64,000 nt of DNA from Epiperipatus broadwayi (taxonomy: Eukaryota; Onychophora; Udeonychophora; Euonychophora; Peripatidae), in assembly GCA_028023455.1 (NCBI GenBank), contig JAQFVV010006310.1:2358001-2422000 (forward strand), read 5' to 3'. A model generated the notes under the pieces. It was given only the letters and a program-made list of their open reading frames with translations, searched no databases and was not told where the DNA came from. Shown here one piece after another: positions 11,263 through 23,637 of the stretch (position 1 is its first letter; the number at the start of each line of letters is the position of its first letter). A program made the position numbers and the translations under genes.

Positions 11263-12590
11263 TTTATCATTTACACAAACATTCATTCTGACTTATCAGG
11301 CAACTGAGAAGGAAGACCATGGTGTTTCTTGATCTTAAACTCAGAGGTAGAAAGCCAATAAACTCACCACGCTGGCTAATGCGTGTTGGTGAGCAGCCCA
11401 TCCATGTTCGTATACTATATGAATAATCACATAGCAATAACAGCTGCAACGACAAGAACTTATGGAATGGACATTAGGAATTTGCCCTGCTTCATTCCTT
11501 TAAGACCTCCAAGAGGAATCAAAGGGTCTCCTTTCAGTTAATAGCAAACTCTTTTCTGCAGCCTACTTATACATATATTATAGAAAATATTACATAAATT
11601 AATAGTTAACTGATATTTATCGCTGTTTAATTAATATGCAAATTAAAATAAATATCTGATTAATGATTTACTGCTTCACACTTTTTTATCATACATCCAT
11701 CGGTTTTAAAAAAAGAGAAAAGCAAAACTACATATAAAAAGAAAAGAATATTCTGAAGTAGATGGACGTATTTTACTTAAATATTATTAATCTTAGCTAT
11801 AATTGTACAACGTAACCCTTTTGTGTAAATATTTGTAAATGGCTTATATATTAAATTTATTATTGTCAAGTAAACCGATTTGTTGCAACAAATTAATTTG
11901 CATTAATGCTTTATCCAGGTAGGGCAAACCAATTATATCCAAATTATTAGAATTCTGACTATAGATCGTCTTCAGTAAAAGCTGCATTAGCATTCACTTA
12001 TTTAGCAACTATCTTTAACTTTTACCGATCTAAGCTAATAATCTGAGAGCTACGATTTAGAATACAAGCCAATTTGCTTTTATATTAATAACTTGGTCAA
12101 CAAACAATAGATGACTTTGGAGTAAAGAAAATAGAATAAATTGCTACTCCTGATGCAAGCGTTAAGAGTAAGCAGTGAAAGTCACGGGGTGTGTTGTTTA
12201 GTATAATAGCAAACTTATAAAATATTGAATAATCTTGTTTATGAAGTGCTACTTCCGATGAAAATCATTCACATATATGTATAAACTTTTAATTATAAGA
12301 ATTAGCTTTTGTCTCTTTGTGTGTGCACTTATTTTAAAAACGACATTTATTGTCACTGTATGTAAGCCAGAGTATTTTGCATGCATATATATAAAATTTT
12401 TATTTATGCCTGAACAAACTTCTGTTTAAAATAAATTTCCGTGTTGCTAATCCAATTTTTTTTTTCGTCTGCATAAAGATCATGAGATTTCATACCGCAA
12501 GAATACGTTTTATAAATAGTTAAGAAGTAATTATAGCAAAGGTTCGTTCTTTATTATTAAAATTCAAGAAACTGCATAAAATGAAATAAG
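11263..12590. other. Non-coding stretch, possible regulatory DNA
   Basis: No identifiable gene. 11263-11560 is locally less AT-rich and has a 62-codon minus-strand frame without a recognisable domain. 11580-12200 is dense in TAAT-type homeodomain sites and contains two POU octamers in opposite orientation: ATGCAAAT at 11636-11643 and ATTTGCAT at 11896-11903. The second is embedded in TTAATTTGCATTAATG. This could be a host enhancer, but motif matches alone are weak evidence in AT-rich DNA. Confidence 0.4.
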
Positions 12591-12599
12591 GTCATAATA

Positions 12600-12835
12600 A
12601 GAAATTCTCGCAGCACACCAAGTCTGCCGACGACGAGCACTCAGGGTTTTGCGATCACATTGCTATCTAAAGAGAACTACATCACGCTTGGTGCAGTCAC
12701 CTAGAAAATTCTCGTGAGATTATGAAGAAAACAATTATTAGCGATATATATACAGCCCAAGTCCTCTGAGGATCACGCGGAGACCCTGCAGAGATGCCGG
12801 GTTTGGTCGCCTGGCTACTGTCATGTCGAAACAAT
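12600..12835. other. GC/CpG-richer island, unidentified
   Basis: Two blocks (12604-12700 and 12755-12825) are clearly richer in G, C and CpG than their surroundings. The first contains TGCCGACGACGAGCACTC and a CACCAAG/CTTGGTG inverted pair. The second contains GATCACGCGGAGACCCTG. No rRNA or tRNA structure and no protein family is recognisable. It could be a unique conserved element or the relic of a GC-richer repeat. Confidence 0.35.
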
Positions 12836-13247
12836 TAGTATTGAAAATGAATTTACAAATATCTGGATACATTTTGATAAGAAGAAAGGAGAAAGATATG
12901 TGACAATGCAAAATTTGAAATGCTTTTTGTTGAGAATAAATAAGTAAATACAATGAACTTCATATCAACTAGCTTTATAATTTTTTTATGAAATACTTCT
13001 TACGAATTATATAATAATTAAAGAAGTGACATTCAGTTTTTAAAAGTTTAATCTCAAGGTGTGTGTATGTGTTTAAAAAAAAGAAAAGATTTTGAATTTA
13101 ATAAATGAAAAATATTATATTAAAAAAAAAAAACTAAAAATAAACGAATATACAATTAATTATAAAATTAAATTAAATTTAAGCAAAATAGAGGATATTT
13201 TTAGATTTAAAAATCATTTACTTTTGATTAAAAGAGATTTGCAAGAT

Positions 13248-13428
13248 TTGATGCAGTGGTAGAATAGCGCACCCTGATGCTCAAACCCATGGATATTGGC
13301 ATATTTAGTTCGATGCAGTGGTAAATGGCAGATTTTGAAATCCCAAATTCAAGGATCTCAGTTTAGCTCCACCACTTCTAGTGCCCAAACTTCTTATGAA
13401 TTCCAAGCAATAAATCATTTAATTTTTT
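13248..13428 (+). mobile_element. SINE family II, head-to-tail dimer
   Basis: A partial copy (13248-13310) followed by a complete one (13311-13428). The family unit, about 115 bp, begins TTTGATGCAGTGGTA (A-box-like) and has a B-box-like AGTTTAGCTCC in the middle. It ends with the conserved segment CAAACTTCTTATGAATTCC, then AAGCAATAAATCATTTAATT. Further copies lie at 17745, 18288, 43238, 43378 and in the 48595-49155 cluster. All are on the plus strand. Confidence 0.75.
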
Positions 13429-13429
13429 A

Positions 13430-16400
13430 TTATTAATGGAAGGTCGAGTACCATTACAGTTCTATTCAATTGTCGAGATTGAAGTTGCTGTTGTTATTAA
13501 TTTATAATTATTTATACAAACAAGCATAGAATAGTCTGATAAAATCAGAAAAAGCAACTAGAAACAATATGACCATTATAACTACAGAAAAAAAAAACAA
13601 AGATAAAAATGCAGAATGAATTTTGAGTTGACTATATTAACAAAGTTGTGAACCACATATATACCCACAACATTACAAGATGACCTTTTAATCTATTGCT
13701 TAATATCTTGTAATGACATCTATTAATTTCCATAATAAAATACTTCAACTTTTTGTCTAACTGTAATTTTCTTTTGTATTCTATCTCTGCCAAAATTGAT
13801 CAATGAAAGCAACTGATTTTGTATTTTCGAATATCTTAGATAATCTTTATAATATAAGTAGGATATGCTTTTCCCTCAAAAACTATACTCAAGTTTTTCA
13901 TAAAGTTTCCCATTCTTTTCATAATCCCAATGAAAAGCACATAAATTGGGCTTAAGATCTTGCTACTGTATTTTTAAAACCATATTTTTACCAGCATCCT
14001 TAAATGAAAATTTTATGTTTATGTTATGATCAATAATTGAGTCAAATGCCTTGACAAAAGTAATAGAGGACAGCTCATAGCACAGTAACCAGAGCCAACT
14101 GAGAATAGACTATAGATAAAAGACAACAGAACCAGAGCAATGAGAGGCATCAATCAAAACAAACAACATCAAGAGTAAAGACTATAAACAAATCAGAGAC
14201 ACCAACCAAAGCAAAGGCTGCAGCCTGATGAGAAAGAGATATACCCAAAGCAGAAACAACAACCAAAACAAAGACAGAATTCACAGCAGAAATAATGAAC
14301 AAGATCATAACAGGGATGCCATTAGAACTCCAACCAATTAAAAAAACAACAGAACTAAGTAATGATATGTCACTTAAAAGTGTTTTAAACATGGTATTTA
14401 TAAAAGAAAAATCAAATTTATGGAGTTATAATACCATTACAGGTCTAGAAAGTACGAAATTTACAGATTGGATTAAGTGAGTGATGTAAAAACAATCCCA
14501 AGCCAAAAATATTTTGATAATGGATAACTTCCAGTATGGTTTACATTTACATCACATCCTTTGCTTGCCTATAAATAAAGTGTGAATTTCATTGTCTGCA
14601 TTTTTTTATGCTGAATAGCAAGGCATTAACCTCATTCTCTTCTAGACTAATATGTGTATTGCTGTAATACATAATCACTTTAAACTGCTTGTAAGCTGAT
14701 AATTCAGTTTTTCAGAAGCACTGACTACATTTTCATCTCAATGTATCAAATTGTTCTATTTCCATTTTCAATTCATCAATATTTACATCTTTATTATACA
14801 TTTCCTCAATATAAATTTTACAATAGATGAGCACTTCTTAGTTATAATCATATTTAAATTTATTGTTCATATCTTTGCATACATCATCTCTTTTACATAA
14901 ATCAATAACTATTCTATGATAAAAAAATGTGTTCAGTTGTCATTATTATCATTGAATTTTTTATTTTTTGTAATTCGGCATAATATATGTGTATATTTAA
15001 ATGCAATAATATTTCTAATGTCCAAATATGACATTGATATTGCAATAAGTATTATATTAGTATATATTCTTTAATTAAATTTAGAAGTGGAAATCAGTGG
15101 ATTTATTTATTCCATGCAATAAAAACAAATATTTCAGTGTTAGTTCCTCTTTTCAGCAGGACCCTAAGTATATGTCTATTTTACTTGCTGATAAACAGTT
15201 GCCATTCTTATAAATAAAACAAATTGTTTTAATTAACTATTCACCTGTTTACTGAACTGAATACAACAATGTCCATGCTCTTATTAATTGTTTTAACCAA
15301 CATTTGAATCATTAATATGATCAGAAGCAACCTATTTAACAAAATTCTTGAAATAAATAAACATTACAAAATATATTTATCATTCTGTAAAATATGTTGA
15401 ATTTATCTACATTAGTTTAATAATTTTTCTATACAAGTAAATCTCCTCAAGTGTTTGCTATTCTCTCACCAACATCACAATCATATTTTTATAAGTAGTC
15501 TGCAGATTCTTAGTAATTTGACCAAGCTAAATTATTTCAAGACTTGTTTCTTTATGCTTGAACTGGGATTACCTAGATATTCATTCCTTGACCAATTTTC
15601 TTTGGGATGGCTATCTTAAAAGAACCACTTAAATATGTGTGATATACTTCTAAAAAATATTTGTTTGTGAATCCCAAATAATGAATATAATGAATCAATA
15701 TAATAATGATTGTGTTATAAAATTATTTTGGGAATACAAAATTGTTCAGATAAAGTTATTTGTGTATACAAAATCAAATTGTTACTTCTTTTTATATTTC
15801 AGAATATGATAATGACTTTTTAATACTGCAGAAATTTTTTAAAAGCAAAGTGATCCCGTGACATATTACTTACTTTTTAAAATATGGATTTTTTAGATTT
15901 AACTTTTATCAAACGTCATATATAAATCTATAAAGTGTATTAATATGTTAGATGCTGTTTTATTCTATTTCAGAAGCAGATAGGGACAATAGTCATGGAT
16001 GATCCTGAATTAGTTGATTAGATTTCAATAGATTTTTAAAGATCAAATTTATCTGGTTTTAATGTTGGGTAAGAGAAATTATATAAAAAATACTAAAAAA
16101 AATATTTTTTAATTTTTGGCTTTGATTGATTGATGGGATCTTCTGATGAGCATACAAGTCTTAGTTGCTAAAACTATATCTTATTTTCTAATATCTAATT
16201 GGTAAAGATTCATTAGAATGTTCCTACTGAGTAGCATCTATTATTATAGTAATCACTGTTAATTTAAAGGATTCTGTATAATATCTTCAATATCGTCCGA
16301 TCAAATCGAATGTTTTTTGTCTGCAAAAGATTAATGAATTAATACCAACTAGAGGATGATATAATTATTTATATATATCCAGTTTATACACTCTTAACAT

Positions 16401-17185
16401 TATAATATTTTATCTTTATATGTGTACTGTTATTATTTAGTGATTTGATTGATGAAACTTCATATAATTGTTACAAAACAAAGAACTGAAACCATTGAGA
16501 TATCAACCAAGTCGATGTAAATTCCATATTTTTGTTGATTTTTTAAAAATACTGATATTCACATGATTATTAAATTACCGAATGGTGTGTATATTAAACT
16601 TACGATCTAGTTTACAATAAATAAAAAAAGCTATAGTGTAAACAATAATCTTATCTGTCTAATATCACTACGTCTTCTAAGGCTTCTGGTTGACTGATGA
16701 TGGTAAAGCATGCATAAATACTCAATGCATAAAAATTTCTGAAATAAAATACGCCAGATAAACTAGAAATTTAATTTTATAATAATAATAAAAAAAAAGA
16801 TTGAAAGTTCTATAGCACCACAAATTAAGTAAAAGTATTAAAAGTATATGCCATTTAAAAAGTATTAATGGAAGATTTATAATAAAAAAACAAATTATAT
16901 ATATATATATATATTAAACAAATTATGTGCATATGTCTCTACCTTGCATGATGATGGTGTAAATTCAGATGTTTGATATTCTAGTTCACTTGATGGGTGA
17001 AGATTACTCTTAATGCATGCGTATTAAAAATGATAGCTTGACTTTCATATAAATAGAAATATTTTAGCTATACATAACAAGTTAAACAGGCAATTAGAAT
17101 GTTTTCTTGGTTACATCATAATTGAAATATTCTAGATGAATACACAAAAATTTCCATTATGATCTAAAATTTACCTCCTGATAGA
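13430..17185. other. Non-coding stretch
   Basis: No supported gene. 14065-14340 is unusually T-poor on the plus strand, with repeated CAA/CCAAA-type words; it gives an 80-codon minus-strand hydrophobic frame of no known family. A minus-strand FVKAFDSI-like string near 14050 resembles RT motif A but has no supporting neighbours. The remainder is A/T runs and short microsatellites. Confidence 0.55.
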
Positions 17186-17189
17186 TCAT

Positions 17190-17690
17190 TTTCAACTATT
17201 ATCAATCCTCTGCTAGATAAAGATTTCTTCATGTTTAATTCATTTTATTCAGATCATAGTACCTCTTTTCATAATTCTAGATAATATTATTATTTCATGT
17301 ATCCATCCTTTTGGTTCTCTTTTGTAGGTGTTTTACATTCTTTATAGATCCAATTCGAGATTTAAATTTTCCATCTACAGTCATCTATCACAGCTTTTGT
17401 TCTTTTATTTATGCATTTCATTTTTTAACCTACCCATATTACATTCAGCATGCATTTCTCAATATTTCATATCATGCTCAAGTATCATATCTATAAGTAA
17501 ATAGTAATAAAACACATTTATTAAAAACTTTTCTTTTCAGATACATAAACATATTTTCATTTAATATTAAATTATTTCTCCTAAAAGTATTTCATCAAAG
17601 TTTAACTTAATGATATTCACTATCTTGACATCAGTATTAACTTCTAATTTATTATTATCACATTTTACCTTTTTTTTTTTTTTTTTGTGA
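17190..17690 (-). pseudogene. Old relic of the RTE-like LINE
   Basis: Nucleotide similarity to 10533-11150 can be followed along nearly the whole segment, for example ATTATCAATCC near the 3' end, CATAAGTAA/CTATAAGTAA with AAAACACA near the middle, and ATTAAAAAC-TTTTCTTTTCA...ACATA further on. Stops and indels destroy the reading frame, so the insertion is much older than the 10.5-kb copy. It lacks the first copy's clear (TGA)n tail. Confidence 0.7.
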
Positions 17691-17744
17691 AATGTCTTTA
17701 AATCTTAATTTAATTTTTTTATCACTTATCCACCCTATATGATT

Positions 17745-17862
17745 TGGTGCAATGGGAAAGTGACTGATTTTGGAATTCATGATCCATTAATCAAAATCCA
17801 GCTCTATTATTTCCAATATTTAAACTTCTTGTGAACTCCCAAGTAGTAAACCATATGATATC
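17745..17862 (+). mobile_element. SINE family II copy
   Basis: Matches the family II unit: TGATTTGGTGCAATGG at the start, ATCCAGCTCTA in the B-box region, then TAAACTTCTTGTGAACTCCC and an AAGTAGTAAACCATATGAT end. Diverged but complete. Confidence 0.7.
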
Positions 17863-18287
17863 GGCATTTTTCCTTTAATTATATTTGTTTGCTTTGATGT
17901 AATAACTTTTGTAATATTTCTTGAAGCATTATTTGCAAAAGTTCTCCCACAACCTTCAAAATCTGTATAATTTAAATAATCTTTATTTATTTTTATTTCT
18001 TTTGTTAGCTATTTAATCCACAAAATATTTGTAAAACTGTTGCAAAAAGTTTTGTTGATAAAGATTTACCCTATCATTTATCCTTATCAATGTTAAATTT
18101 ATTTCCTATGAGTCGCTATGAAATTTAAACATTACTGTTATGTTTTGATAAATATCTTCAGAATTTGAATCTCTTATTGTAATCATATGTACATGTGCTT
18201 ATAGTGTCAAATACCTTTCATAATTTACAAATCCAAAAGATAATACAGATTTATACTCGTTAATTCTTTCTATTATTTCTTTCAATG

Positions 18288-18386
18288 CTTGGATGTGATC
18301 TACAGTGGTATAATATCTTTACAATTTCACTTTTGTCTCTTCTAGTATTCAAACTTTTTATGAATTCCCAAGCAATAAAATTTGTT
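18288..18386 (+). mobile_element. SINE family II copy, diverged
   Basis: The 5' half is weak (GATCTACAGTGGTATAA). The 3' half is clear: CAAACTTTTTATGAATTCCC followed by AAGCAATAAAATTTG. A T-rich low-complexity run follows at 18390-18425. Confidence 0.6.
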
Positions 18387-18582
18387 TTTGTTTTGTTTTT
18401 TGTTTTTTTTTTTGGGTTTTTTTAAAAAGTATTGTTTTTGATTCAATAGTTAAGGGCTATATTTCCAAGTGATTAATAAAAATACATACTAATATACTGT
18501 AATATGAAAAACTATATATATGTTGACACGAAGATTTTCACGGGGTTGCACATATAAAAAAATAATAATCAAAAAACCGTTT

Positions 18583-20473
18583 ATAATTTATCTAAGAAAG
18601 TCCTCCCTACAGATGAAGTTTCAGTTTTAGAGAAGGTTTTAATTTTGCATTAACACGTTCCCGGATACCTTTTGAGAAAATTGTTTGTAATGTTGAATCA
18701 GCTCTTGATAAAATAGATTCTTCAACAGCTGATTTGGCTAGAGCCGAGATTTGCAATATTTTTAAAAAAGCTTAGCTTCCTAAAAATAATTTTTCAAAGA
18801 AAGAGAGACAAGCATTAAATAATATAAAATCGAGCAAATCAATTGTTATACTTCCAGCTGATAAAGGTAATGTGTCTGTTGTTATGGATCGTGACATGTA
18901 CTATATTAAAACTTAGATTTACTTAATGATAAAATTTATAAACTATCAAAAAGAGATCATACTACTTATTTGGAAAAAACAACGAAGGCCATTATTAATA
19001 AATCACCTATTAAAAAAAGAGATAAAAGATAAAATAATCCCTCGTAAAAAATCATGTGTCTGTACAAAATTTTATGAACTCCCAAAAATTCACAAACCAG
19101 ATACCCCCTCCGAGCAATAAATAGTAAGTGCAATAGGATGTTGAACTCATACTGTAGGTAGATATTTATCTGACTTCATTAAACTTATAATTCCACCTAT
19201 TAAATCATATATTAAAAACTCTTTTCACTTTAGTTCTGGGTTAAAAAAATTTAAAGATTAATGCTAGTGACATTCTGGTCAGTTTTGATGTTGTGTCTTT
19301 GTTTACAAATATTCCAATTGATGAAGCTTTTAAATGTAATTTCGCAATGCTGCAATTTATCAAAACATATTACTGTTTTAATTTAAACATTGTCTCTTAA
19401 ACCCATATTTTGTATACAATGGATAGCATTACAGCCAGATTTTTTTGTACTCCTATGGGCTTACCTGTCTCAGGAGTAATAGCTGATTTATTCATGGAAA
19501 ATATAGAAACTCGTGCTTTGGAATCATCATCTTTAAAATCTCTTATGTGGCTGATATATAGATGACACTTTTATAATATGGCAATATGGAAAGGATAGAT
19601 TAGATTATTTTTTTCTCACATTTAAATAATATGCATCCTCATATTAAATTTACAATGGAGACAAAGTATGATGGAAAACTTCCTTTTCTTGATGTACAAG
19701 TTATCAAGACACCAAATGGTCTATCTTTTTTGATTTACAGAAAGAATACATGCGTGGACAGATATTTATATTTTCATTCTCATCATCACCCGATTCAGGT
19801 TGTTTCTGTATCCAAAACTCTTTTAAATAGAGCAATTAATCTTTCAGATGTCACATCTGAAATAAATCATATTAATAGTGTTTTGTTAGCAAATGGTTAT
19901 AATAATAAATTTATTTAAAAAGCCTTATTTCAAGCCCAAAATGGTCAAAATAGGAAACAAAAAGAAGGTAAATTGGCTATTAGGATTTGTGTTCCATATG
20001 TAAAAGGAATCACAGACAGTATTGGATGTATATTTAAGCACTATAATATAAATACAGTGTTTTCTTCTCATCAAAACATTGGTAATATAATAACCAAGTC
20101 TAAGGATTCAATTCCTCTTAAATCTCATTGTATTTATGAAATCTCATGTGATATTTGTAAAGCTTCTTACATAGGTATGAGCAATCAATGCATCAGTGAT
20201 AGGAGAGATGAACATGCTAATGCAATTAAACAACATTCATCATCAGCACTCTCACTCCATATTATAGATTCAGGTCATAAAATTGATTTTTCTAGTACCA
20301 GGATCATATCCATATGTGATAATCTCTACCAGTGTAAAATCAAAAAAGCTATTGAGATACTAAAAAGACCAGATTGTATCAATGAGCAAGACAATACATG
20401 TAAACTTCCTCCTATTTGGAAAGATTTTTTTAAAAAGCATATTTTAACATTTTTGCTATTGGTGGAACTTTAA
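18583..20473 (+). pseudogene. Penelope-like element PLE1: reverse transcriptase + GIY-YIG endonuclease
   Basis: Nearly full-length Penelope-like polyprotein broken by several stops and frameshifts. In order: an N-terminal block reading NLSKKVLPTDEVSVLEK; ILPADKGN at 18848-18871; FYELPKIHKPDTP near 19070-19110; the RT motif A block SFDVVSLFTNIPIDEAF near 19279-19330; motif B MGLPVSGVIADLFME near 19455-19500; the catalytic YIDDTFIIW with YIDD at 19555-19566; then KLPFLDVQVI and IYRKNTCVDRYLYF (19670-19775). The C-terminal GIY-YIG domain follows in an open frame. All RT landmarks are present but lie in different frames, so this copy is inactive. PLEs use the GIY-YIG nuclease for integration near the target. 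The sequence downstream (20585-20640) has a CCCGCAAAATATGT motif seen again at 38522-38540. Confidence 0.9.
19973..20473 (+). CDS. GIY-YIG endonuclease domain of PLE1 (open fragment)
   Basis: A 166-codon open frame covering the C-terminal endonuclease of the Penelope-like element. It contains YEISCDICKASYIG, where the GIY-like Y-x-I-x-C and YIG halves of the domain are separated by the usual C-x2-C. The conserved arginine and histidine follow in SDRRDEHANAI. A C-terminal acidic segment, AIEILKRPDCINEQD, supplies the expected catalytic glutamate region. The ATG at the start of the frame is unlikely to be a real start, because the natural protein begins in the RT. It stayed open while the RT part is broken, but one open fragment does not show selection. 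Confidence 0.85.
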   Translation: MAIRICVPYVKGITDSIGCIFKHYNINTVFSSHQNIGNIITKSKDSIPLKSHCIYEISCDICKASYIGMSNQCISDRRDEHANAIKQHSSSALSLHIIDSGHKIDFSSTRIISICDNLYQCKIKKAIEILKRPDCINEQDNTCKLPPIWKDFFKKHILTFLLLVEL

Positions 20474-22715
20474 TGTTATTTTCAAATCAGTGGTTGTAGT
20501 GCCTCTACAACATCTTTCTGCCATTTATCACCCAGTAGATTATTTATGTGATCAAGTTGAAAGGTGGGCATATTAAAAAAATTTTTAACACAAATGAACC
20601 CACCCGCAAAATATGTCTTTTATATATATATTAATAGTCAAAAACAAATATTCATAATGTGTTGGGAAAAGTTAATTTTATCTGTGAGGGTAATTTATAG
20701 CACAAAAATGCATATAATTTATTTTATTGAGCATTGGTGAAAATCATAAACCTATAACAATAGTTATAAAATATAGAGCATTTAGAAAAAAATTTAAAAA
20801 TTATTTTATTTCTTCTTTATTCTGACTTCAAATATTTTTAATTTTTGAGTGTCATGTAAGCCAAGATATCTAAGTAATATGGATCATTCTTGACTCTTCC
20901 TTCTCTTCTATATAAGCCTTTGATGGCCAACACATTGGAAATATAATTCCTAAGATGGGATCTTAATTACTATTTTAGAGAATTAATATTTATAACATAC
21001 TATAAAATACTTACTTGACATTAATAATTATTACTTATGTCTTATTAACTGTAATTTAAATTTGAAACTAAATGAATGGAATAACTGACATGTGTTAATT
21101 GAAATTTATGAATTGAAATGAGAGTCAGTAATAAAAAAATTAAGAATTTATTTTAATTTAATATGAAAACATTAAATAATAACATTGCCTTTTTTCATTT
21201 ATGTTTATAATTCCAAATTTTCAAAAACATTTGAATGAAATTAATGCATTATTACATAGCTGGATAAATGGAGCAGCATATGTCATCTCTGAGAGCTATA
21301 ATTCTGGCGAACGTCACTGAAAGTACACTTACTTAACTCTATATCATTAGAATAAAAGTAAAAATCCATTTCATTATGCAGATGTTCAAACATTTTTGCA
21401 AATTTGAAATTAAATAAATACATTAATAAATAATTTAATATTTAGTATATGCATAATTCATAAATTAATTAATGCATGTTTTCTATTAGTTTAATCAAAA
21501 ATTAATGAATAAAATAATTGTTTCTGTTAAATAAATTGATGTGGGTAAAGAATATATTATATCCCTTACACATATGTATTCACTTCAGGATAAAGACTTG
21601 CATATTAATTCATACTTTTTAATCATTCACCACTTAGTTTGCATCTTGTATATAATATGTTGCTTGTAAACATGTTATTTGTAGAGTTATTTGACAGAGA
21701 TATTATTATAAATTTTAAAATATTCAATTCTCAAAATATTTTTATATTTGTATTGCAAATTAAAATAATCTCTCTAATATCACAAATAAATTACACACAT
21801 CAAATGTGCAAACAATTATCCTAAATATATTAATTTTCATAAATTAATTAATTATTTACTAATTAATATTATCTTTATATTTTATTATTTTCTTTATATT
21901 TTTATATAAGATATAATTCAATGCCAAATTTTTCAAAGTTTTGATAATAGAAATCTGTGTATCTCAATTTCAAATCATACATACTTTATTTAACTTAAAA
22001 GTAATTTTAATATCTAATTAAAATATAATAAATTTATAGTTTTATATTTGCCTTATTCTTTTACTATTATTATTTTGAAATCAACTACTTGACTTATTTA
22101 TAAATTATTTAAACCATTTTTTTTTCTAGACTAGCATGCATAAATAAATTTGTTAAAACATTTTTTTATCCTTATTGTTGAGTTCTTTTATTGTGCACAT
22201 TTTATTTTATTCGATGATAACCTTTAATCTTGAGACCTATTTTTCCATAAATGAGTATTTAAATTATCAATTAACAAATAGAATTTATATCCAAATTTCC
22301 AATAGTTTTTTTAATTAGTTAAAGATTAAACATTTGTAGTCTAGCTGAAAAAGAGAGATCCGTGAAAAGTTTTGATTATCTCCCATTTCCTTTTAAATGT
22401 AGCTGATGAAAAAAGAGGGGGATTCATCATCACCTCCTGATACTAATGTTCTAATCTGGCATCAGATTGATAATTAACAAATAAATAAAAAGATTTAACA
22501 TTTCTTTTTAAAAAAAAGAAAAAATAGAATCTAAATGATTACTAATTTTTTTTCAGCTTTCTATATTGCATGCTTTATTGATTGTTGGAAAGGCTAGATA
22601 ATATTATTTAACACTTTAATTTTTTTTACACAATATTACATTTTTAAATAATATTTAATTAACCAAATTTATGATTATTATTAGTCATCATTTTAATAAT
22701 AACTTCATTAATTAA
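20474..22715. other. Non-coding stretch
   Basis: After the PLE1 stop, no recognisable gene or SINE follows. 20585-20640 may be the PLE1 3' non-coding end (CCCGCAAAATATGT then a TA run). The rest is AT-rich unique-looking sequence with homopolymer runs. Confidence 0.6.
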
Positions 22716-22717
22716 TC

Positions 22718-23546
22718 TCTTCTTCTTCTTCTTCTTCTTCTTCTTCTTCTTCTTCTTCTTCTTCTTCTTCTTCTTCTTCTTCTTCTTCTTCTTCTTCTTC
22801 TTCTTCTTCTTCTTCTTCTTCTTCTTCTTCTTCTTCTTCTTCTTCTTCTTCTTCTTCTTCTTCTTCTTCTTCTTCTTCTTCTTCTTCTTCTTCTTCTTCT
22901 TCTTCTTCTTCTTCTTCTTCTTCTTCTTCTTCTTCTTCTTCTTCTTCTTCTTCTTCTTCTTCTTCTTCTTCTTCTTCTTCTTCTTCTTCTTCTTCTTCTT
23001 CTTCTTCTTCTTCTTCTTCTTCTTCTTCTTCTTCTTCTTCTTCTTCTTCTTCTTCTTCTTCTTCTTCTTCTTCTTCTTCTTCTTCTTCTTCTTCTTCTTC
23101 TTCTTCTTCTTCTTCTTCTTCTTCTTCTTCTTCTTCTTCTTCTTCTTCTTCTTCTTCTTCTTCTTCTTCTTCTTCTTCTTCTTCTTCTTCTTCTTCTTCT
23201 TCTTCTTCTTCTTCTTCTTCTTCTTCTTCTTCTTCTTCTTCTTCTTCTTCTTCTTCTTCTTCTTCTTCTTCTTCTTCTTCTTCTTCTTCTTCTTCTTCTT
23301 CTTCTTCTTCTTCTTCTTCTTCTTCTTCTTCTTCTTCTTCTTCTTCTTCTTCTTCTTCTTCTTCTTCTTCTTCTTCTTCTTCTTCTTCTTCTTCTTCTTC
23401 TTCTTCTTCTTCTTCTTCTTCTTCTTCTTCTTCTTCTTCTTCTTCTTCTTCTTCTTCTTCTTCTTCTTCTTCTTCTTCTTCTTCTTCTTCTTCTTCTTCT
23501 TCTTCTTCTTCTTCTTCTTCTTCTTCTTCTTCTTCTTCTTCTTCTT

Positions 23547-23576
<30 letters not shown>
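22718..23576. repeat. Very long pure (TTC)n / (GAA)n array
   Basis: About 286 uninterrupted TTC units (858 bp). It directly continues the (ATT)n tail of the minus-strand LINE A, so on that element's strand it reads (AAT)n(AAG)n. The polyarginine or polyserine frames it opens are artefacts. GAA/TTC tracts of this length are known to form triplexes and to stall replication. Confidence 0.98.

Positions 23577-23636
<60 letters not shown>
23577..23636. repeat. (ATT)n tail of LINE A
   Basis: Twenty ATT units lying between the LINE 3' terminus (TTTGAAAC on the minus strand) and the TTC expansion. On the element's strand this is the (AAT)n 3' tail. Confidence 0.9.
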
Positions 23637-23637
23637 G

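Noticed and set aside
12600-12720. 5S rRNA or tRNA gene in the GC-richer block
   Set aside because: No internal control regions or fold of 5S rRNA or tRNA could be matched.
14000-14392. Minus-strand 80-codon hydrophobic frame and an adjacent FVKAFDSI string resembling RT motif A
   Set aside because: The string has no flanking RT motifs in order, and the hydrophobic frame comes from a T-poor plus strand of low complexity. A LINE relic is possible but not supported.
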